Of a DNA stretch of 64,000 bases, positions 9,147 through 19,069 are shown piece by piece. Position numbers and translations under genes: made by a program. Location: positions 372,001 to 436,000 of the forward strand of contig NZ_KE384560.1 in assembly GCF_000426725.1 (NCBI RefSeq), written 5' to 3'. Under the pieces are notes generated by a model, which saw only the letters and a list, made by a program, of their open reading frames with translations, was not told the origin of the DNA and did not search any database. Numbering within the stretch: the first letter of the stretch is position 1; the number at the start of each line of letters is the position of its first letter. Source of the stretch: Sporocytophaga myxococcoides DSM 11118. GTDB taxonomy: Bacteria > Bacteroidota > Bacteroidia > Cytophagales > Cytophagaceae.

Positions 9147-11227
9147 TGATGAAGGTTTTTCTGAAGTTGATTGTTGCTGTTGTATTGCTATCAAAAACAT
9201 CACTACTCTATAGTCAGGACAAAAATATAGTTGCACACTTTAAAAATGATTTGAAACTGGCGGAAGATCTCTATGCGAAGCAAGCTTATTTAAAAGCCGG
9301 AGAGATGTTTCAGCGTATTGCTAGGAAGGATACTGGAAATGCTGATATCAGATTTAAGATAGGCGAATGCTATTGGAAACTTAATAATACTACAGATGCA
9401 GAATACTGGTATAAAGAAGGATTTAAAAGAAATAACGCCATCATAAACCTGGCAGATTATAAGCTTCATCTTGCAGAGGCATTGGTGATCAATGGGAAAA
9501 AGGACGAGGCAAAAATCTGGTATGACCTGTATAGTAAAGAGAGTCTGAGCAAAAGGGCCATTGCTGAGTCCAAAAGGAGAGGTCTTGATGCTTATGATAC
9601 ATTCTTTAGAGATTCTTTATTTTACAGTGTAAAAGAACTACCTATTAATTCTTCAGCATCAGAATATTGCCCGGCATTTTATCAGAAAGGCCTTGTGTTT
9701 GTCTCTAACAGAAAAACCATTGAACTTGTAAAGAATGTTGATGCAGCCGATCAGGGTAATTTTCTTGACTTGTACTTTGTTGAATTTGCCGGCGATTCGG
9801 GATTTGGGAAGCTGCAAAAATTTACAGACTTTAATACAGGTCTAAACGAAGGTCCAATTACATTTTTTGAAAATGGAAGAAGAGCTGTTTTTTCCAAAAA
9901 TGAAAAAGCGGTTGGGAAAGATACCAAGCGGCTACAACTGTTTTATTCTGAAAAGGATCAGAATGGAAAATGGACAAAACCAGAAGCACTGCCATTTAAT
10001 AATTCAGCCTATTCTGTAAGTCATCCTTTCTTTGATAAAAATACAAGTTGCCTTTATTTCGTGTCAGACATGCCTGGAGGCTACGGAGGAACAGATATTT
10101 ACAGAAGTATCTTCCACAATGGCGCGTGGATGATGCCAGAGAATATGGGTACATCAATCAATACATCAGGAAATGAAATGTTTCCTTTTGTGTCAAAGGA
10201 TAGTTGTCTGTATTTTTCTTCCAATGGATTGCCAGGCATCGGGGGGCTTGATCTTTTTTTTGTTGATCTTAAGCATCATGCTTCCAAACCTATAAACCTT
10301 GGAGCCCCTTTAAACAGCTCCAAAGACGACTTTTCCCTAATACTTACTGATAATACTTCTACAGGATTTTTCTCCAGTAACAGGAAAAAATCAGGTGGGG
10401 ATGATATATACAGAATCATCATTCATAAGATAAAATATGAAGGAGTAATGCTTGATAAACTAAAAGCACTTCCTTTAAAAGGGGTTACTATAAAAATTTC
10501 TGACACAGAAACCGGAAAAGTTGAATGGGTTGTTAAAAGCTCTAACAAGGGGACATTCTCTTGCTACCTCATGCCCGGAAGGCATTATATGGTGGAGGCT
10601 GTAAAGGATGATTATAAAGTATCGCAAACGGAACTTTATTTTTCTTCGAGGTATGAGAATCTTGTAAGAAATAAAATAACAATGGAGAAGGTTAAAAAAT
10701 CCTTTGTTAAGGGGCGAGTGATAAAAGATACTTCAATGGTAAAGAATTGTATGGTGAAAGTTTTTGATTTTTCCAATGATTCTGTTGAAGTTATGAAGAC
10801 TAATAATGTGGGAGAATTCTCGTGTGAAATTAATAAGGATACCACCAATATTTTTTATGCTGAATATAAAGGAGTGAAGGGCTTATATAAGCTTGAACCC
10901 GTTCAACGAAAACGCAAGGGATCAGTATTGACTTATATTACTCTGGAGCTTGCCCCTTTGAAATACAAGGAATGTGAAGGTCTATTGCTTGATACACTGG
11001 ATCACCCATCTCCTAAGGATTCTTTAATCTTGTCCAATGAACTTACCGGAGAAGAAGAAATAATAAAGACAGATAAAGATGGTAAATTTAAATTTAATGC
11101 GTGGGAATCAGGTAGATATTCTTTATTTTTAAAGTCCGAAGACAGGTATGTCTGGATGAGTACTTTTGTTCCGGAAAAGGTTAACAGGATTCAATTGAGA
11201 AAAAGGAAAAAGGACGAGATCTATTAG
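9146..11227 (+). CDS. TPR / PD40 beta-propeller protein with carboxypeptidase-like domains, PorE-like but without OmpA domain
   Basis: A 693-residue secreted protein with a signal peptide ending near TSLLYSQ. Residues about 30-150 form TPR-like helices (LYAKQAYLKAGEMFQRIA, IRFKIGECYWKL). Residues about 165-430 contain PD40-type propeller blades (FVSDMPGGYGGTDIYRS, YFSSNGLPGIGGLDLFFVD, GFFSSNRKKSGGDDIYR). Residues about 435-690 hold two or three carboxypeptidase-regulatory-like beta domains. The order TPR-PD40-CRD is that of PorE, a T9SS component that ends with an OmpA-type peptidoglycan-binding domain; here the protein ends at KRKKDEIY and no such domain is visible. It is third in the adhesin-PorP/SprF unit and probably helps place or anchor the cargo at the cell surface. 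That role is inferred from context. Confidence 0.85.
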   Translation: MMKVFLKLIVAVVLLSKTSLLYSQDKNIVAHFKNDLKLAEDLYAKQAYLKAGEMFQRIARKDTGNADIRFKIGECYWKLNNTTDAEYWYKEGFKRNNAIINLADYKLHLAEALVINGKKDEAKIWYDLYSKESLSKRAIAESKRRGLDAYDTFFRDSLFYSVKELPINSSASEYCPAFYQKGLVFVSNRKTIELVKNVDAADQGNFLDLYFVEFAGDSGFGKLQKFTDFNTGLNEGPITFFENGRRAVFSKNEKAVGKDTKRLQLFYSEKDQNGKWTKPEALPFNNSAYSVSHPFFDKNTSCLYFVSDMPGGYGGTDIYRSIFHNGAWMMPENMGTSINTSGNEMFPFVSKDSCLYFSSNGLPGIGGLDLFFVDLKHHASKPINLGAPLNSSKDDFSLILTDNTSTGFFSSNRKKSGGDDIYRIIIHKIKYEGVMLDKLKALPLKGVTIKISDTETGKVEWVVKSSNKGTFSCYLMPGRHYMVEAVKDDYKVSQTELYFSSRYENLVRNKITMEKVKKSFVKGRVIKDTSMVKNCMVKVFDFSNDSVEVMKTNNVGEFSCEINKDTTNIFYAEYKGVKGLYKLEPVQRKRKGSVLTYITLELAPLKYKECEGLLLDTLDHPSPKDSLILSNELTGEEEIIKTDKDGKFKFNAWESGRYSLFLKSEDRYVWMSTFVPEKVNRIQLRKRKKDEIY

Positions 11228-11286
11228 GTGAATTCTGTTAACTCATCACCTACTTTTATCGTAAATGTTGAATGTAAATTTGAAGT

Positions 11287-12522
11287 ATGTCTTCTCCAGT
11301 AGCATTAAATGATTTTTCAACTAAAGATGAGAGTTCTACGACTCTTAAGGAAATTGCGCTAATCTTCCTTTTGGCGTGTATTCAATTCACTTTTGTTATT
11401 GACTACATAGTGATATTGCCCCTTGGTCCTGAAATCATGAAATCTTTTCAGATACGTCCGGATGAATACGGGTTGATTATCTCAGCATATACACTTACTG
11501 CAGCAATTGCAGGCTTTTTTTCTTCATTTTTTATAGATCGGTTTGACAGGAAACAGGCTTTGTTGTTTTGTTTGTTTTATTTCCTTACAGGATCAATATT
11601 AAGTTATATCGCGAATACATATTATTTCTTCATGTTGGCCAGGATGTTTACTGGGGCTTTCGGGGGGGTAATGTCTTCGCTAGTGATGATTTACCTGGGA
11701 GAGAAATTTTCATTGAAGAAACTTGGTGTGGCAACAAGCTTTGTAATGATTGCTAATGGTATGGCTACAATTGTAGGTGTACCGACTGCGGTATTTTTCT
11801 CAGATAATTTTGGCTGGAAATTTCCATTCATGGTGCTGTTGTGCATTAACTTTATAGTTATTACTCTGACATATTTCTTCCTTCCTAAAACTCAGAAGTC
11901 ATCCACAATTACAAGATCAAATGTTTCGGTTAAGCTAAGGTCTGTGGTCTTAAACGCAAATTTTATTTGGCCGGTGATTTTTATGTCTTTGTTGACTTTT
12001 GCAGGAGGAGCTACAATTTTGCCGTTTCTAAGTGCCTTCGTCTCTACAAATTTTTATTTTTCTACAGAAGAAATAGCATTAATGTTCTTCTATGGTGGAC
12101 TCGCAGCATTGTTTGTTAATCCTATTGTGGGCTACCTTATAGATAAATTTGGGAAACAGAATGTATTTCTGCTTCTTAATTTTGTTTCAATAATTCCATT
12201 GTTGTTGCTTACTACTTTTCCTTTTACGGAAAAAAATGCAACCTTGCTCGTGACCACTCTTTTCTGGTGTCTTTCCACTGCAAGGCAAATGTCCGGACTT
12301 ACCCTCGTAAATTCACTTTTCCCGAGTGAGCACCGAGGCAGGTTTATCACAATTAATTCTTCTATTCAGTTGTTGGCAGGAAGCGCCGCAACAGCTATAA
12401 GTGGCAAAATAATTTACACTGAAGAAAACCTGCTATGTAATTTTGATGTTCTTGGCGTTATCGGGATATGTGCAACGATTATTTGTATCTTCGCCGCATT
12501 TATACTGGAAGAGCAGAGTTAG
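11287..12522 (+). CDS. MFS transporter (DHA1/AraJ-like)
   Basis: A 411-residue integral membrane protein with about 12 hydrophobic segments. The first half carries the usual MFS features: FVIDYIVILPLGPEI in helix 1, the loop 2-3 motif FIDRFDRKQAL (variant of GxLaDrxGrkxxL), and ARMFTGAFGGVMSSLVM in helix 4. The second half has the related loop GYLIDKFGKQNVFLLL. A hydrophilic tail of about 20 residues precedes helix 1. This is the layout of drug/sugar-efflux DHA1 proteins; the substrate cannot be deduced. It begins 59 bases after the PD40 gene on the same strand. Promoter-like TAAATTTG lies only four bases before the ATG and is too close to rely on. Confidence 0.88.
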   Translation: MSSPVALNDFSTKDESSTTLKEIALIFLLACIQFTFVIDYIVILPLGPEIMKSFQIRPDEYGLIISAYTLTAAIAGFFSSFFIDRFDRKQALLFCLFYFLTGSILSYIANTYYFFMLARMFTGAFGGVMSSLVMIYLGEKFSLKKLGVATSFVMIANGMATIVGVPTAVFFSDNFGWKFPFMVLLCINFIVITLTYFFLPKTQKSSTITRSNVSVKLRSVVLNANFIWPVIFMSLLTFAGGATILPFLSAFVSTNFYFSTEEIALMFFYGGLAALFVNPIVGYLIDKFGKQNVFLLLNFVSIIPLLLLTTFPFTEKNATLLVTTLFWCLSTARQMSGLTLVNSLFPSEHRGRFITINSSIQLLAGSAATAISGKIIYTEENLLCNFDVLGVIGICATIICIFAAFILEEQS

Positions 12523-12603
12523 CTGGTAAGGGTAACATGCTATAAATTTCCTCTAGGCTATAATTATTCAGGCAAAATTCCGTTACCTTTAGTGTCTTGA
12601 ATT

Positions 12604-13260
12604 ATGAGAAGAATTTTATTTATCCTGCTTTTTGTTTCCTATTCCCTTATTTCACAGGGACAAAATGGGAAAAATATTGTTCAGCTTTCTGGTCTTGTAA
12701 TTGGTGGTGACAGTGCATATGGAATTCCTGGGGTCACTATTTACACTCCAAAATCAGGAAGGGGAACCATCACGAACTATCTCGGTTATTTTTCGATGCC
12801 TGCTTTAGGAGGCGATAGTATCGTAATCAAATCACTTGGATTTAAGGAAAAGTATTTTATCGTACCTAAAGACACTAATAAATTGAGTCTCGTAATAGAG
12901 CTATTAGGTGATACCTCTATTTTGCCCACAGTCGAAGTTTTTCCATGGCCAACAGAAAAAATATTTAAAGAAGCTTTTCTTTCGCTCAAATTGGATGGCA
13001 ATTCTTACGATAACATGCATAAAAATCTGAATGAGCAGGTAATGAGAAGAATGCTTTATACACAAGAAGCAAGCAGCAAGAACAACCACAATTATTACAT
13101 GCAGCAGCAAACTGCAAAAATGGAAAACAGGTTTTATCAGCCAACTCTAAGCCTACTCAATCCTTTTGCTTGGTCTCAATTTTTAAATTCTGCACGTAAT
13201 GGTGGACTTAGGAATAAGAAGAAGGAAGAAAATGAAAAATATGGAAATGATGATTTCTAA
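12604..13260 (+). CDS. Secreted protein with carboxypeptidase-regulatory-like domain
   Basis: A 218-residue exported protein. The signal peptide is MRRILFILLFVSYSLISQG with a cut near SQGQ. Residues about 25-95 (VQLSGLVIGGDSAYGIPGV, then GTITNYLGYFSMPALGGD, then IVIKSLGFKEK) match the carboxypeptidase D regulatory-like beta-sandwich common in Bacteroidota envelope proteins, here without a TonB-dependent receptor attached. The C-terminal ~100 residues are polar and helix-rich, with an Asn/Lys/Gln-rich stretch and a charged tail (KKKEENEKYGNDDF). It is probably periplasmic or attached to the cell surface. No partner gene is evident; the MFS gene ends 81 bases upstream. The molecular function is unknown. 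Confidence 0.8.
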   Translation: MRRILFILLFVSYSLISQGQNGKNIVQLSGLVIGGDSAYGIPGVTIYTPKSGRGTITNYLGYFSMPALGGDSIVIKSLGFKEKYFIVPKDTNKLSLVIELLGDTSILPTVEVFPWPTEKIFKEAFLSLKLDGNSYDNMHKNLNEQVMRRMLYTQEASSKNNHNYYMQQQTAKMENRFYQPTLSLLNPFAWSQFLNSARNGGLRNKKKEENEKYGNDDF

Positions 13261-13397
13261 AATTCCATTTTAACGGTCTATATGTATATTTTGATTTTTA
13301 GATTTAGATTGAATTTTAGGTTGTTATATTTTTAGGATGGTTTTTGAAAAACAAAAAAAATAATTAATTCCTCCCTCAGTTACCTTGCTGTTTTGTG

Positions 13398-13991
13398 CTA
13401 TTTCAAAACCTGGGCATAGAAAAAAGCATGCATTATAATGTAAATTGAAATGCCGGCACAAGCACCTGATAATATTAAATTCCATTCTCTGATATTTACT
13501 CTTAATAAATAAGTAAGTATGAATGCTGTGATTAGCAGGAATGAAATTGTCAAAAACAAAGCAGATAAAACTCCCATATTGAAAGCAAAAACTGGTAGAA
13601 ACAATTTGTCAGCATGTAAAACTGATCCCAGGGCAGCAGGGAAATCAAGGCCGTGAAGTAATCCACCACCTAGAGCAAGAAAATATCTGTAGTTATGAGG
13701 GGAATATTTGTTAGTAAATGCGTTCTTTTTAAGAAAGAAGTTGGATACTGAAACAATTAATGTCGTCAAAGGAAGTAGGAAGGGGAGCAATCTTGCCGGG
13801 GTGTTTATGATTCCAAATGCTGATAAAAAGAAAGTAATCAGGTATCCCAAAACAAAACAAGCTGCGTAAGTTGCAACTAGGCGCACTGATTTGAATGTAT
13901 AGATTCCACACAATGCAATAATAAAAAGAATGTGTACAAATACATCCAGGTAGGCTATTTTGATAAATCCCAAACTGAAGTAGTGGACCAT
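13398..13991 (-). CDS. HupE/UreJ-like membrane protein
   Basis: A 197-residue membrane protein with six or seven hydrophobic segments. The pattern fits the HupE/UreJ family seen in Bacteroidota: an N-terminal helix in which the usual G-x-x-H-I-x-x-G-x-D-H region reads LGFIKIAYLDVFVHILFIIA, and a central GGGLLHGLDFPAAL, which corresponds to the conserved GLIHGFGFA. HupE/UreJ proteins are linked to metal (nickel or cobalt) uptake elsewhere, but many Bacteroidota copies stand alone and have no proven substrate. The first His of the N-terminal motif is missing while the second (VHILF) is kept. No hydrogenase or urease gene is nearby. It converges on the gene to its left and lies downstream of clpB. 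Confidence 0.72.
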   Translation of the reverse strand: MVHYFSLGFIKIAYLDVFVHILFIIALCGIYTFKSVRLVATYAACFVLGYLITFFLSAFGIINTPARLLPFLLPLTTLIVSVSNFFLKKNAFTNKYSPHNYRYFLALGGGLLHGLDFPAALGSVLHADKLFLPVFAFNMGVLSALFLTISFLLITAFILTYLLRVNIREWNLILSGACAGISIYIIMHAFFYAQVLK

Positions 13992-14164
13992 GGGTCAAAG
14001 TTTTATCTTGATTTTACTTTATACGATTTATGCTAAATCAAGGTTTAATAGGATAAAATAGGCAAGGGAGCAAAGGGAAAGGTCATAAAAAATGAGATGT
14101 ACAGCAAAAAAAGTCGAAATTTCGCCTAATCCTTCACAAGAAAGAAAAGATAAGATAGAATGAA

Positions 14165-14195
14165 AAAAGGCTGCCCTATTTATGAGCAGCCTTTT
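14165..14195 (-). terminator. Intrinsic terminator of clpB
   Basis: A 10-bp perfect stem (AAAAGGCTGC / GCAGCCTTTT) with an 11-base loop lies just past the clpB stop. Read on the minus strand it ends in a T run (CCTTTTTTCA), as expected for a Rho-independent terminator. Confidence 0.8.
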
Positions 14196-14218
14196 GAATT
14201 TTATTTTTTTTGGTAAAA

Positions 14219-16834
14219 TTAGAGTTTTACAGATTCCAGATTCAGAAACTGAATATTATCGTTTTCATCCAACGTAATTCCCACAACTTCATCTTTCTTA
14301 ATAGCTCCTGAAAGTATTTCTTTAGATAATTCATTTAATATATGACGCTGAAGGACACGTTTCAGTGGTCTGGCTCCGAACTGTGGATCAAATCCCAATT
14401 CACCAAGTTTCTCCAATACTTCCGGTGAAGCTTCTATTCTAATACCACTTTCTTCAAGTCTCTTCTGAATTCCTTTAAATTGGATATCTACGATTTTCCT
14501 GATTTCTTTTCTGGAAAGAGGTTTGAACATAATGATCTCATCGACCCTGTTGAGGAACTCCGGACGAACAGACTTTTTCAACTGTTCTATAACATCGACC
14601 TTTGTTCTTTCAACAACCTCGTCTTCATTGTATTCATTTATCTCGGCAAAGTTTTCCTGAATAAGATTTGCTCCAATATTAGAAGTCATGATTATAATCG
14701 TGTTTTTGAAATTTGCAACACGGCCTTTGTTATCAGTAAGCCTTCCATCATCAAGTACTTGAAGCAGTATGTTGAATACATCCGGATGAGCTTTTTCAAT
14801 TTCATCCAGCAGAACTACAGAGTAAGGCTTTCTTCTTACTGTTTCGGTCAGCTGTCCTCCTTCTTCATAACCAACATATCCCGGAGGCGCTCCAATAAGC
14901 CGGCTTACAGAATGCCTTTCCTGATACTCAGACATGTCAATTCTGACCATTGCGTTTTCATCGTTGAATAAGAATTCTGCTAAAGCTTTTGCCAATTCAG
15001 TTTTACCTACCCCGGTTGTTCCAAGGAAAATAAAAGAACCAATAGGTCTTTTCGGATCCTGCAATCCTGCACGGCTTCTTCTTACAGCATCTGATATAGC
15101 CTGGATAGCCTCTGCCTGACCTGCCACTCTTTTCCCAAGTTCTTCTTCAAGATGAAGCAATTTCTCACGGTCGCTCTGCAGCATTTTGGCTACGGGAATT
15201 CCAGTCCATTTGGCTACTACTTCAGCAATGTCTTCTGCAGTCACTTCTTCTTTCAGCATGGAGCTTCCATGTGCCTGAGTTTCCTGAATTTGCTTTTGAA
15301 GATCCTGAAGATTCTTTTCGCTCTCCTTTATTTTTCCATATCTTATTTCTGCTACTCTTCCATAGTCACCGGAACGTTCAGCCTGTTCAGCTTCATTTTT
15401 ATATTTCTCAATATTTTCCTTTTCCTTCTGAATGGATTCTATGAGTGTTTTCTCATTTTGCCATTGTGCCTTCAGTTCATTTCGCTTATCCGTTAACTCT
15501 GCAATATCTTTAGAAAGCTGAGCTTCTTTCTCTTTATCATTTTCTCTGCGAATAGCTTCGCGCTCAATTTCAAGCTGCATTATTTTCCTTTGCACCTCAT
15601 CCAGTTCTTCTGGTAAAGAGTCAATCTCTATTCTAAGCTTTGAAGCTGCTTCGTCCATAAGGTCAATGGCCTTATCAGGAAGGAAACGGTCTGATATATA
15701 TCTGTTAGAAAGCTCTACAGCAGCAATGATGGCATCATCTTTTATTCGCACACCATGGTGTACTTCATATTTTTCCTTGATACCTCTTAATATAGAAATA
15801 GCATCCTGAAGATCCGGCTCATCTACCATCACAGCCTGGAACCTTCTTTCAAGAGCTTTGTCCTTTTCTATGTACTTTTGATATTCCTTTAAAGTAGTTG
15901 CTCCGATTGCGTGCAACTCACCTCTCGCCAGAGCAGGTTTCAGTAAGTTTGCTGCATCCATTGCACCTTCACCGCCTCCGCCTGCTCCAATCAGTGTGTG
16001 GATTTCGTCAATAAAGAGTACTATTTCTCCATCAGAATCAGTTACTTCCTTAATTACGGATTTTAATCTTTCTTCAAACTCGCCTTTGTATTTGGCACCT
16101 GCAACAAGGAGTCCCATGTCAAGGGATACAACGGTCTTTGACTTCAGATTTTCAGGAACGTCGCCATTTACAATTCTCTGCGCCAATCCTTCAACTATCG
16201 CAGTTTTACCAACCCCTGGTTCACCAAGTAGAACAGGGTTATTTTTAGTTCTTCTTGAAAGTATCTGAAGTACTCTTCTGATTTCTTCATCTCTACCGAT
16301 TACGGGATCTATTTTGCCTGCTTTAGCCAGTTCGTTAAGGTTTTTGGAATATCTTTCCAACGACCTGTATTTTGCTTCTGCATTTTGATCTGTTACTTTT
16401 GATCCTCCCCTTAATTCGTGGATAGCGGCTTTCAGATGTTTTTCTGAAAAACCTGCATCTTTCATCAAGGTTGCGGTTTTATCTCTTCCACCCAGAATAC
16501 CTAGTAAAAGGTGTTCTACTGCTACATACTGATCACCAAATTCCTTTAAAAAAGAACTTGCTTTTACTAAAGCCTGATTGGCATCGTTGGACAGATATGG
16601 ACTGCCTCCGCTCATTTTAGGGTAGGAGCGGATGATCTCTTCCAGTTTGGTCTCAAAAAGATTTTTGTTAACGTTCAGTTTCTTTAAAAGAAAGGCAATC
16701 ATATTCTCGTCCGATTCGAGGATGGCCTTTAAGATATGTCCCGATTCAACCCCCTGTTGTTGATTGCTTCCGGCAATTTCTGTAGCCCTTTGAATGACTT
16801 CCTGGGCCTTTATTGTATAATTGTTAAAGTTCAT
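14219..16834 (-). CDS. clpB: ATP-dependent disaggregase ClpB
   Basis: An 871-residue Hsp100 chaperone, the usual length for ClpB. It has an N-terminal Clp_N double repeat (residues 1-145), AAA+ domain 1 with Walker A GEPGVGKT at 204-211 and Walker [10 protein letters not shown], a long middle coiled coil (about 395-525, rich in Glu/Lys/Gln), and AAA+ domain 2 with Walker A GTTGVGKT and Walker [14 protein letters not shown]. The Clp D2-small domain closes the protein. There is no ClpP-binding loop, consistent with a disaggregase working with DnaK/DnaJ; dnaK lies 6 kb away on the other strand. Walker A of domain 2 has Thr where most relatives have Pro. The gene is monocistronic, with its own terminator. 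No convincing heat-shock promoter was seen upstream. Confidence 0.97.
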   Translation of the reverse strand: MNFNNYTIKAQEVIQRATEIAGSNQQQGVESGHILKAILESDENMIAFLLKKLNVNKNLFETKLEEIIRSYPKMSGGSPYLSNDANQALVKASSFLKEFGDQYVAVEHLLLGILGGRDKTATLMKDAGFSEKHLKAAIHELRGGSKVTDQNAEAKYRSLERYSKNLNELAKAGKIDPVIGRDEEIRRVLQILSRRTKNNPVLLGEPGVGKTAIVEGLAQRIVNGDVPENLKSKTVVSLDMGLLVAGAKYKGEFEERLKSVIKEVTDSDGEIVLFIDEIHTLIGAGGGGEGAMDAANLLKPALARGELHAIGATTLKEYQKYIEKDKALERRFQAVMVDEPDLQDAISILRGIKEKYEVHHGVRIKDDAIIAAVELSNRYISDRFLPDKAIDLMDEAASKLRIEIDSLPEELDEVQRKIMQLEIEREAIRRENDKEKEAQLSKDIAELTDKRNELKAQWQNEKTLIESIQKEKENIEKYKNEAEQAERSGDYGRVAEIRYGKIKESEKNLQDLQKQIQETQAHGSSMLKEEVTAEDIAEVVAKWTGIPVAKMLQSDREKLLHLEEELGKRVAGQAEAIQAISDAVRRSRAGLQDPKRPIGSFIFLGTTGVGKTELAKALAEFLFNDENAMVRIDMSEYQERHSVSRLIGAPPGYVGYEEGGQLTETVRRKPYSVVLLDEIEKAHPDVFNILLQVLDDGRLTDNKGRVANFKNTIIIMTSNIGANLIQENFAEINEYNEDEVVERTKVDVIEQLKKSVRPEFLNRVDEIIMFKPLSRKEIRKIVDIQFKGIQKRLEESGIRIEASPEVLEKLGELGFDPQFGARPLKRVLQRHILNELSKEILSGAIKKDEVVGITLDENDNIQFLNLESVKL

Positions 16835-17000
16835 AGGTTGACTAACTTTTATTCTAAATCCTAAACATCAAACTTTCGTCCATTGGTGCATAATTTAAAG
16901 AATAGGAAAAAATGTCATTTCTCTTCTGTTTTTTTGCTTGTTGTGGTGACAATTTGTCTGAGTTAAGCAGTTCTGGAATTTCACCATTCGGTAAAAATGT

Positions 17001-17038
17001 CAAAAGCCGAAATTCATTGATTTGAATTTCGGCTTTTG
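17001..17038 (-). terminator. Intrinsic terminator, 16-bp perfect stem
   Basis: A long stem (CAAAAGCCGAAATTCA paired with its exact complement, loop TTGATT) lies downstream of the outer-membrane protein gene on the minus strand. It is followed in that direction by a T-rich stretch (ACATTTTTAC). It also separates that gene from clpB. Confidence 0.8.
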
Positions 17039-17058
17039 CAATGAAAGTTCTTTTTTAA

Positions 17059-17823
17059 CTATCTTCTTCCTCTCATTGTAGGTGACAATAAATGGTCATT
17101 TCCGAAATGATAAGTTACTCCAAGTAAAAGAGCGAAGGTATAGTTGTGATAAAATTGCTTATAATTATCGTAGCTAGTAACCGGGACGTCCGCATTGGTT
17201 TTTGCTTTCTTATTTAAGGTATTGGTAATGCCGAAATCAAATTTTGCACTTGTGTTAAATGTAAAATGCTGATTAAGATAAACATCTAACCCTGCTCCAA
17301 TGGCTGCATCGATGATAAATTTATTATAGTAATCGTTTTTAGAAGGAGGCAGATCATAAAACTTAGTCAAATTAGGATCGTCTTCTCTTCTTGTGTATAT
17401 CACATTTCCTCCGGCACCTTTAATAAGATATCCCAGTTGAGGACCTCCGTAAATTACGAAATCAGTTTTTTTAGTTAGCTTATGAGATGCTCTCAAAAAT
17501 AATGGTAGTTTGATGTAATCAAGTCTTCTTTTTCCACTTAATACACGCGCCGTATCAGTAGGCTGAAATTGAAGTTCTGATGTAAATTTTTGATTATGAG
17601 AGGCATAAAATAAACCTGTCTGGAAGGTTGTAGCTCTGTCCAGTCTAAAGTCCACATTCAGACCCGCTCCACCTGCAAATGTATTTTTGCTATCGTATTG
17701 AGGGTCATAATTGTTAGTCAGAATACCTGTTTTGGAAGGGAAGTAATAAACTCCCAGCGTTACCTGAGCAAATGAAGCAGATACGCAAAATAAAAATGCG
17801 AGGAAAAGTAATGCTTTTTTCAT
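17059..17823 (-). CDS. Outer-membrane beta-barrel protein (PorT/OMP_b-brl_2 type)
   Basis: A 254-residue exported protein. The signal peptide MKKALLFLAFLFCVSASFAQ is followed by alternating amphipathic strands ending in aromatic residues. Recognisable pieces are AGGAGLNVDFRLDRATTFQTG, LDYIKLPLFLRASHKLT, FVIYGGPQLGYLIKG and AAIGAGLDVYLNQHFTFNTS. The order LPL(F/L)LR, then GP..GYL, then G.G is that of the small porin-like/PorT-like barrels abundant in Bacteroidota. It ends TFALLLGVTYHFGND plus a short basic tail (MRGRR), which is unusual because barrels mostly end on an aromatic residue. A TACTTTTG box lies 20 bases upstream. Specific function unknown. Confidence 0.85.
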   Translation of the reverse strand: MKKALLFLAFLFCVSASFAQVTLGVYYFPSKTGILTNNYDPQYDSKNTFAGGAGLNVDFRLDRATTFQTGLFYASHNQKFTSELQFQPTDTARVLSGKRRLDYIKLPLFLRASHKLTKKTDFVIYGGPQLGYLIKGAGGNVIYTRREDDPNLTKFYDLPPSKNDYYNKFIIDAAIGAGLDVYLNQHFTFNTSAKFDFGITNTLNKKAKTNADVPVTSYDNYKQFYHNYTFALLLGVTYHFGNDHLLSPTMRGRR

Positions 17824-17842
17824 ATGACTTAATTTGGTAATA

Positions 17843-17850
17843 CAAAAGTA
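17843..17850 (-). promoter_or_regulatory. Bacteroidota -7 box (TACTTTTG) of the beta-barrel gene
   Basis: On the minus strand TACTTTTG matches the TAnnTTTG consensus and lies 19 bases before the ATG. No TTG at the right distance upstream was found, so only half of the promoter is supported. Confidence 0.4.
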
Positions 17851-17988
17851 AGAAAAAATCCAATTCGATTTTCAGAAAAAACATGACTGTAACGGATTCT
17901 AAGGCATAACTGTTTGAAATTTCGATATGAATTTTATATCGTCCATATATGTTTTAACTGGAATCAGTTAATTTAGAGGGATTATTTG

Positions 17989-17996
17989 TACCTTTG
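17989..17996 (+). promoter_or_regulatory. Bacteroidota -7 box (TACCTTTG) directly before rlmN
   Basis: TACCTTTG is a perfect TAnnTTTG match ending five bases before the rlmN ATG. Transcription would begin at or next to the start codon, which implies a leaderless or nearly leaderless mRNA. A -33 TTG is not obvious. Confidence 0.5.
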
Positions 17997-18001
17997 CACC
18001 T

Positions 18002-19063
18002 ATGAATACTCAGGTTTTAAAAGACATTCGCAAACAAACTATTCAGGATCTGAAAATCTTTCTGGAAGAAAAGGGGGAGAAGGGATTTCGTGCAAAACAG
18101 ATTTATGAATGGATTTGGAATAAAAGTGCGTCTTCTTTTGATGAAATGACCAACCTTTCCATAAAAACCCGCGATTTGTTAAAGGAAAGCTTTGCATTTC
18201 AAAAGGTTACTATTGCTCAAAAGCAGGTAAGTGCGGATAAAACTATCAAAGTGGGTTTCAGGCTTTTTGATGGCAATCTGGTAGAAGGAGTTTTGATTCC
18301 AGCAGACGATCGTATGACAGCTTGCGTCTCTTCTCAGGTAGGCTGTTCACTAACCTGTAAATTCTGCGCCACAGGTTATATGGAAAGAAAGAGAAATCTT
18401 GAGCCTGGAGAAATTTATGATCAGGTGGTTCTTATAAGACAGCTGGCTGAGGAACATTATAACACTCCTTTAACCAATATTGTATTCATGGGTATGGGGG
18501 AGCCTTTGCTCAATTATGCTAATGTATTGAAGGGAATAGAAATGATAACTTCTCCTGAAGGCTTGAATATGGCTTCCAAAAGGATAACACTTTCTACTGC
18601 CGGCGTTGCTAAAATGATCAAAAAACTTGCGGATGATGAGGTGAAGTTTAACCTTGCATTGTCTCTGCATGCTGCAAATGACGTGAAGAGAAATGAGATC
18701 ATGCCAATCAACGAAACCAATACACTTGAAGCATTGGGCGAGGCTCTAAGGTATTTTTACAAAAAGACAGGGACCCGTGTCACATATGAATATATCGTAT
18801 TCCATGATGTGAATGACAAGATTGAGGATGCTCGTGAGCTTTACGAATTCAGTAAAATCATACCTTGCAAAATCAATATTATAGAATACAATCCTATTGC
18901 TGAAGCTGCTTATGTGAATGCCAAAGAGGATAGGATTGAGAAATTCAGAGCATATCTGGAGGCTAAGGGAGTTACTGTAAATGTTCGGAGAAGCAGGGGC
19001 AAAGACATAGATGCCGCCTGCGGTCAGCTCGCAATTAAAGAGAAACCAGGATCAATTGCCTAA
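18002..19063 (+). CDS. rlmN: Dual-specificity 23S rRNA/tRNA adenine-C2 methyltransferase RlmN
   Basis: A 353-residue radical-SAM enzyme that methylates A2503 of 23S rRNA and A37 of some tRNAs. The iron-sulfur motif CxxxCxxC is Cys115-SLT-Cys119-KF-Cys122. The two catalytic cysteines are present: Cys108 (TACVSSQVGC) and Cys340 (DAACGQLA), equivalent to E. coli C118 and C355. GMGEPL (radical-SAM glycine-rich motif) and the Ser/Thr-rich STAGV segment are intact, and the N-terminal RNA-binding accessory domain (FRAKQIYEWIW) is complete. The length is normal. It runs convergent to the following gene, with only six bases between stops. Confidence 0.97.
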   Translation: MNTQVLKDIRKQTIQDLKIFLEEKGEKGFRAKQIYEWIWNKSASSFDEMTNLSIKTRDLLKESFAFQKVTIAQKQVSADKTIKVGFRLFDGNLVEGVLIPADDRMTACVSSQVGCSLTCKFCATGYMERKRNLEPGEIYDQVVLIRQLAEEHYNTPLTNIVFMGMGEPLLNYANVLKGIEMITSPEGLNMASKRITLSTAGVAKMIKKLADDEVKFNLALSLHAANDVKRNEIMPINETNTLEALGEALRYFYKKTGTRVTYEYIVFHDVNDKIEDARELYEFSKIIPCKINIIEYNPIAEAAYVNAKEDRIEKFRAYLEAKGVTVNVRRSRGKDIDAACGQLAIKEKPGSIA

Positions 19064-19069
19064 ACTTTT

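Noticed and set aside
14480-15496. Several frames antisense to clpB (163 and 114 residues)
   Set aside because: Shadow frames of a highly conserved chaperone; they show no independent coding features.
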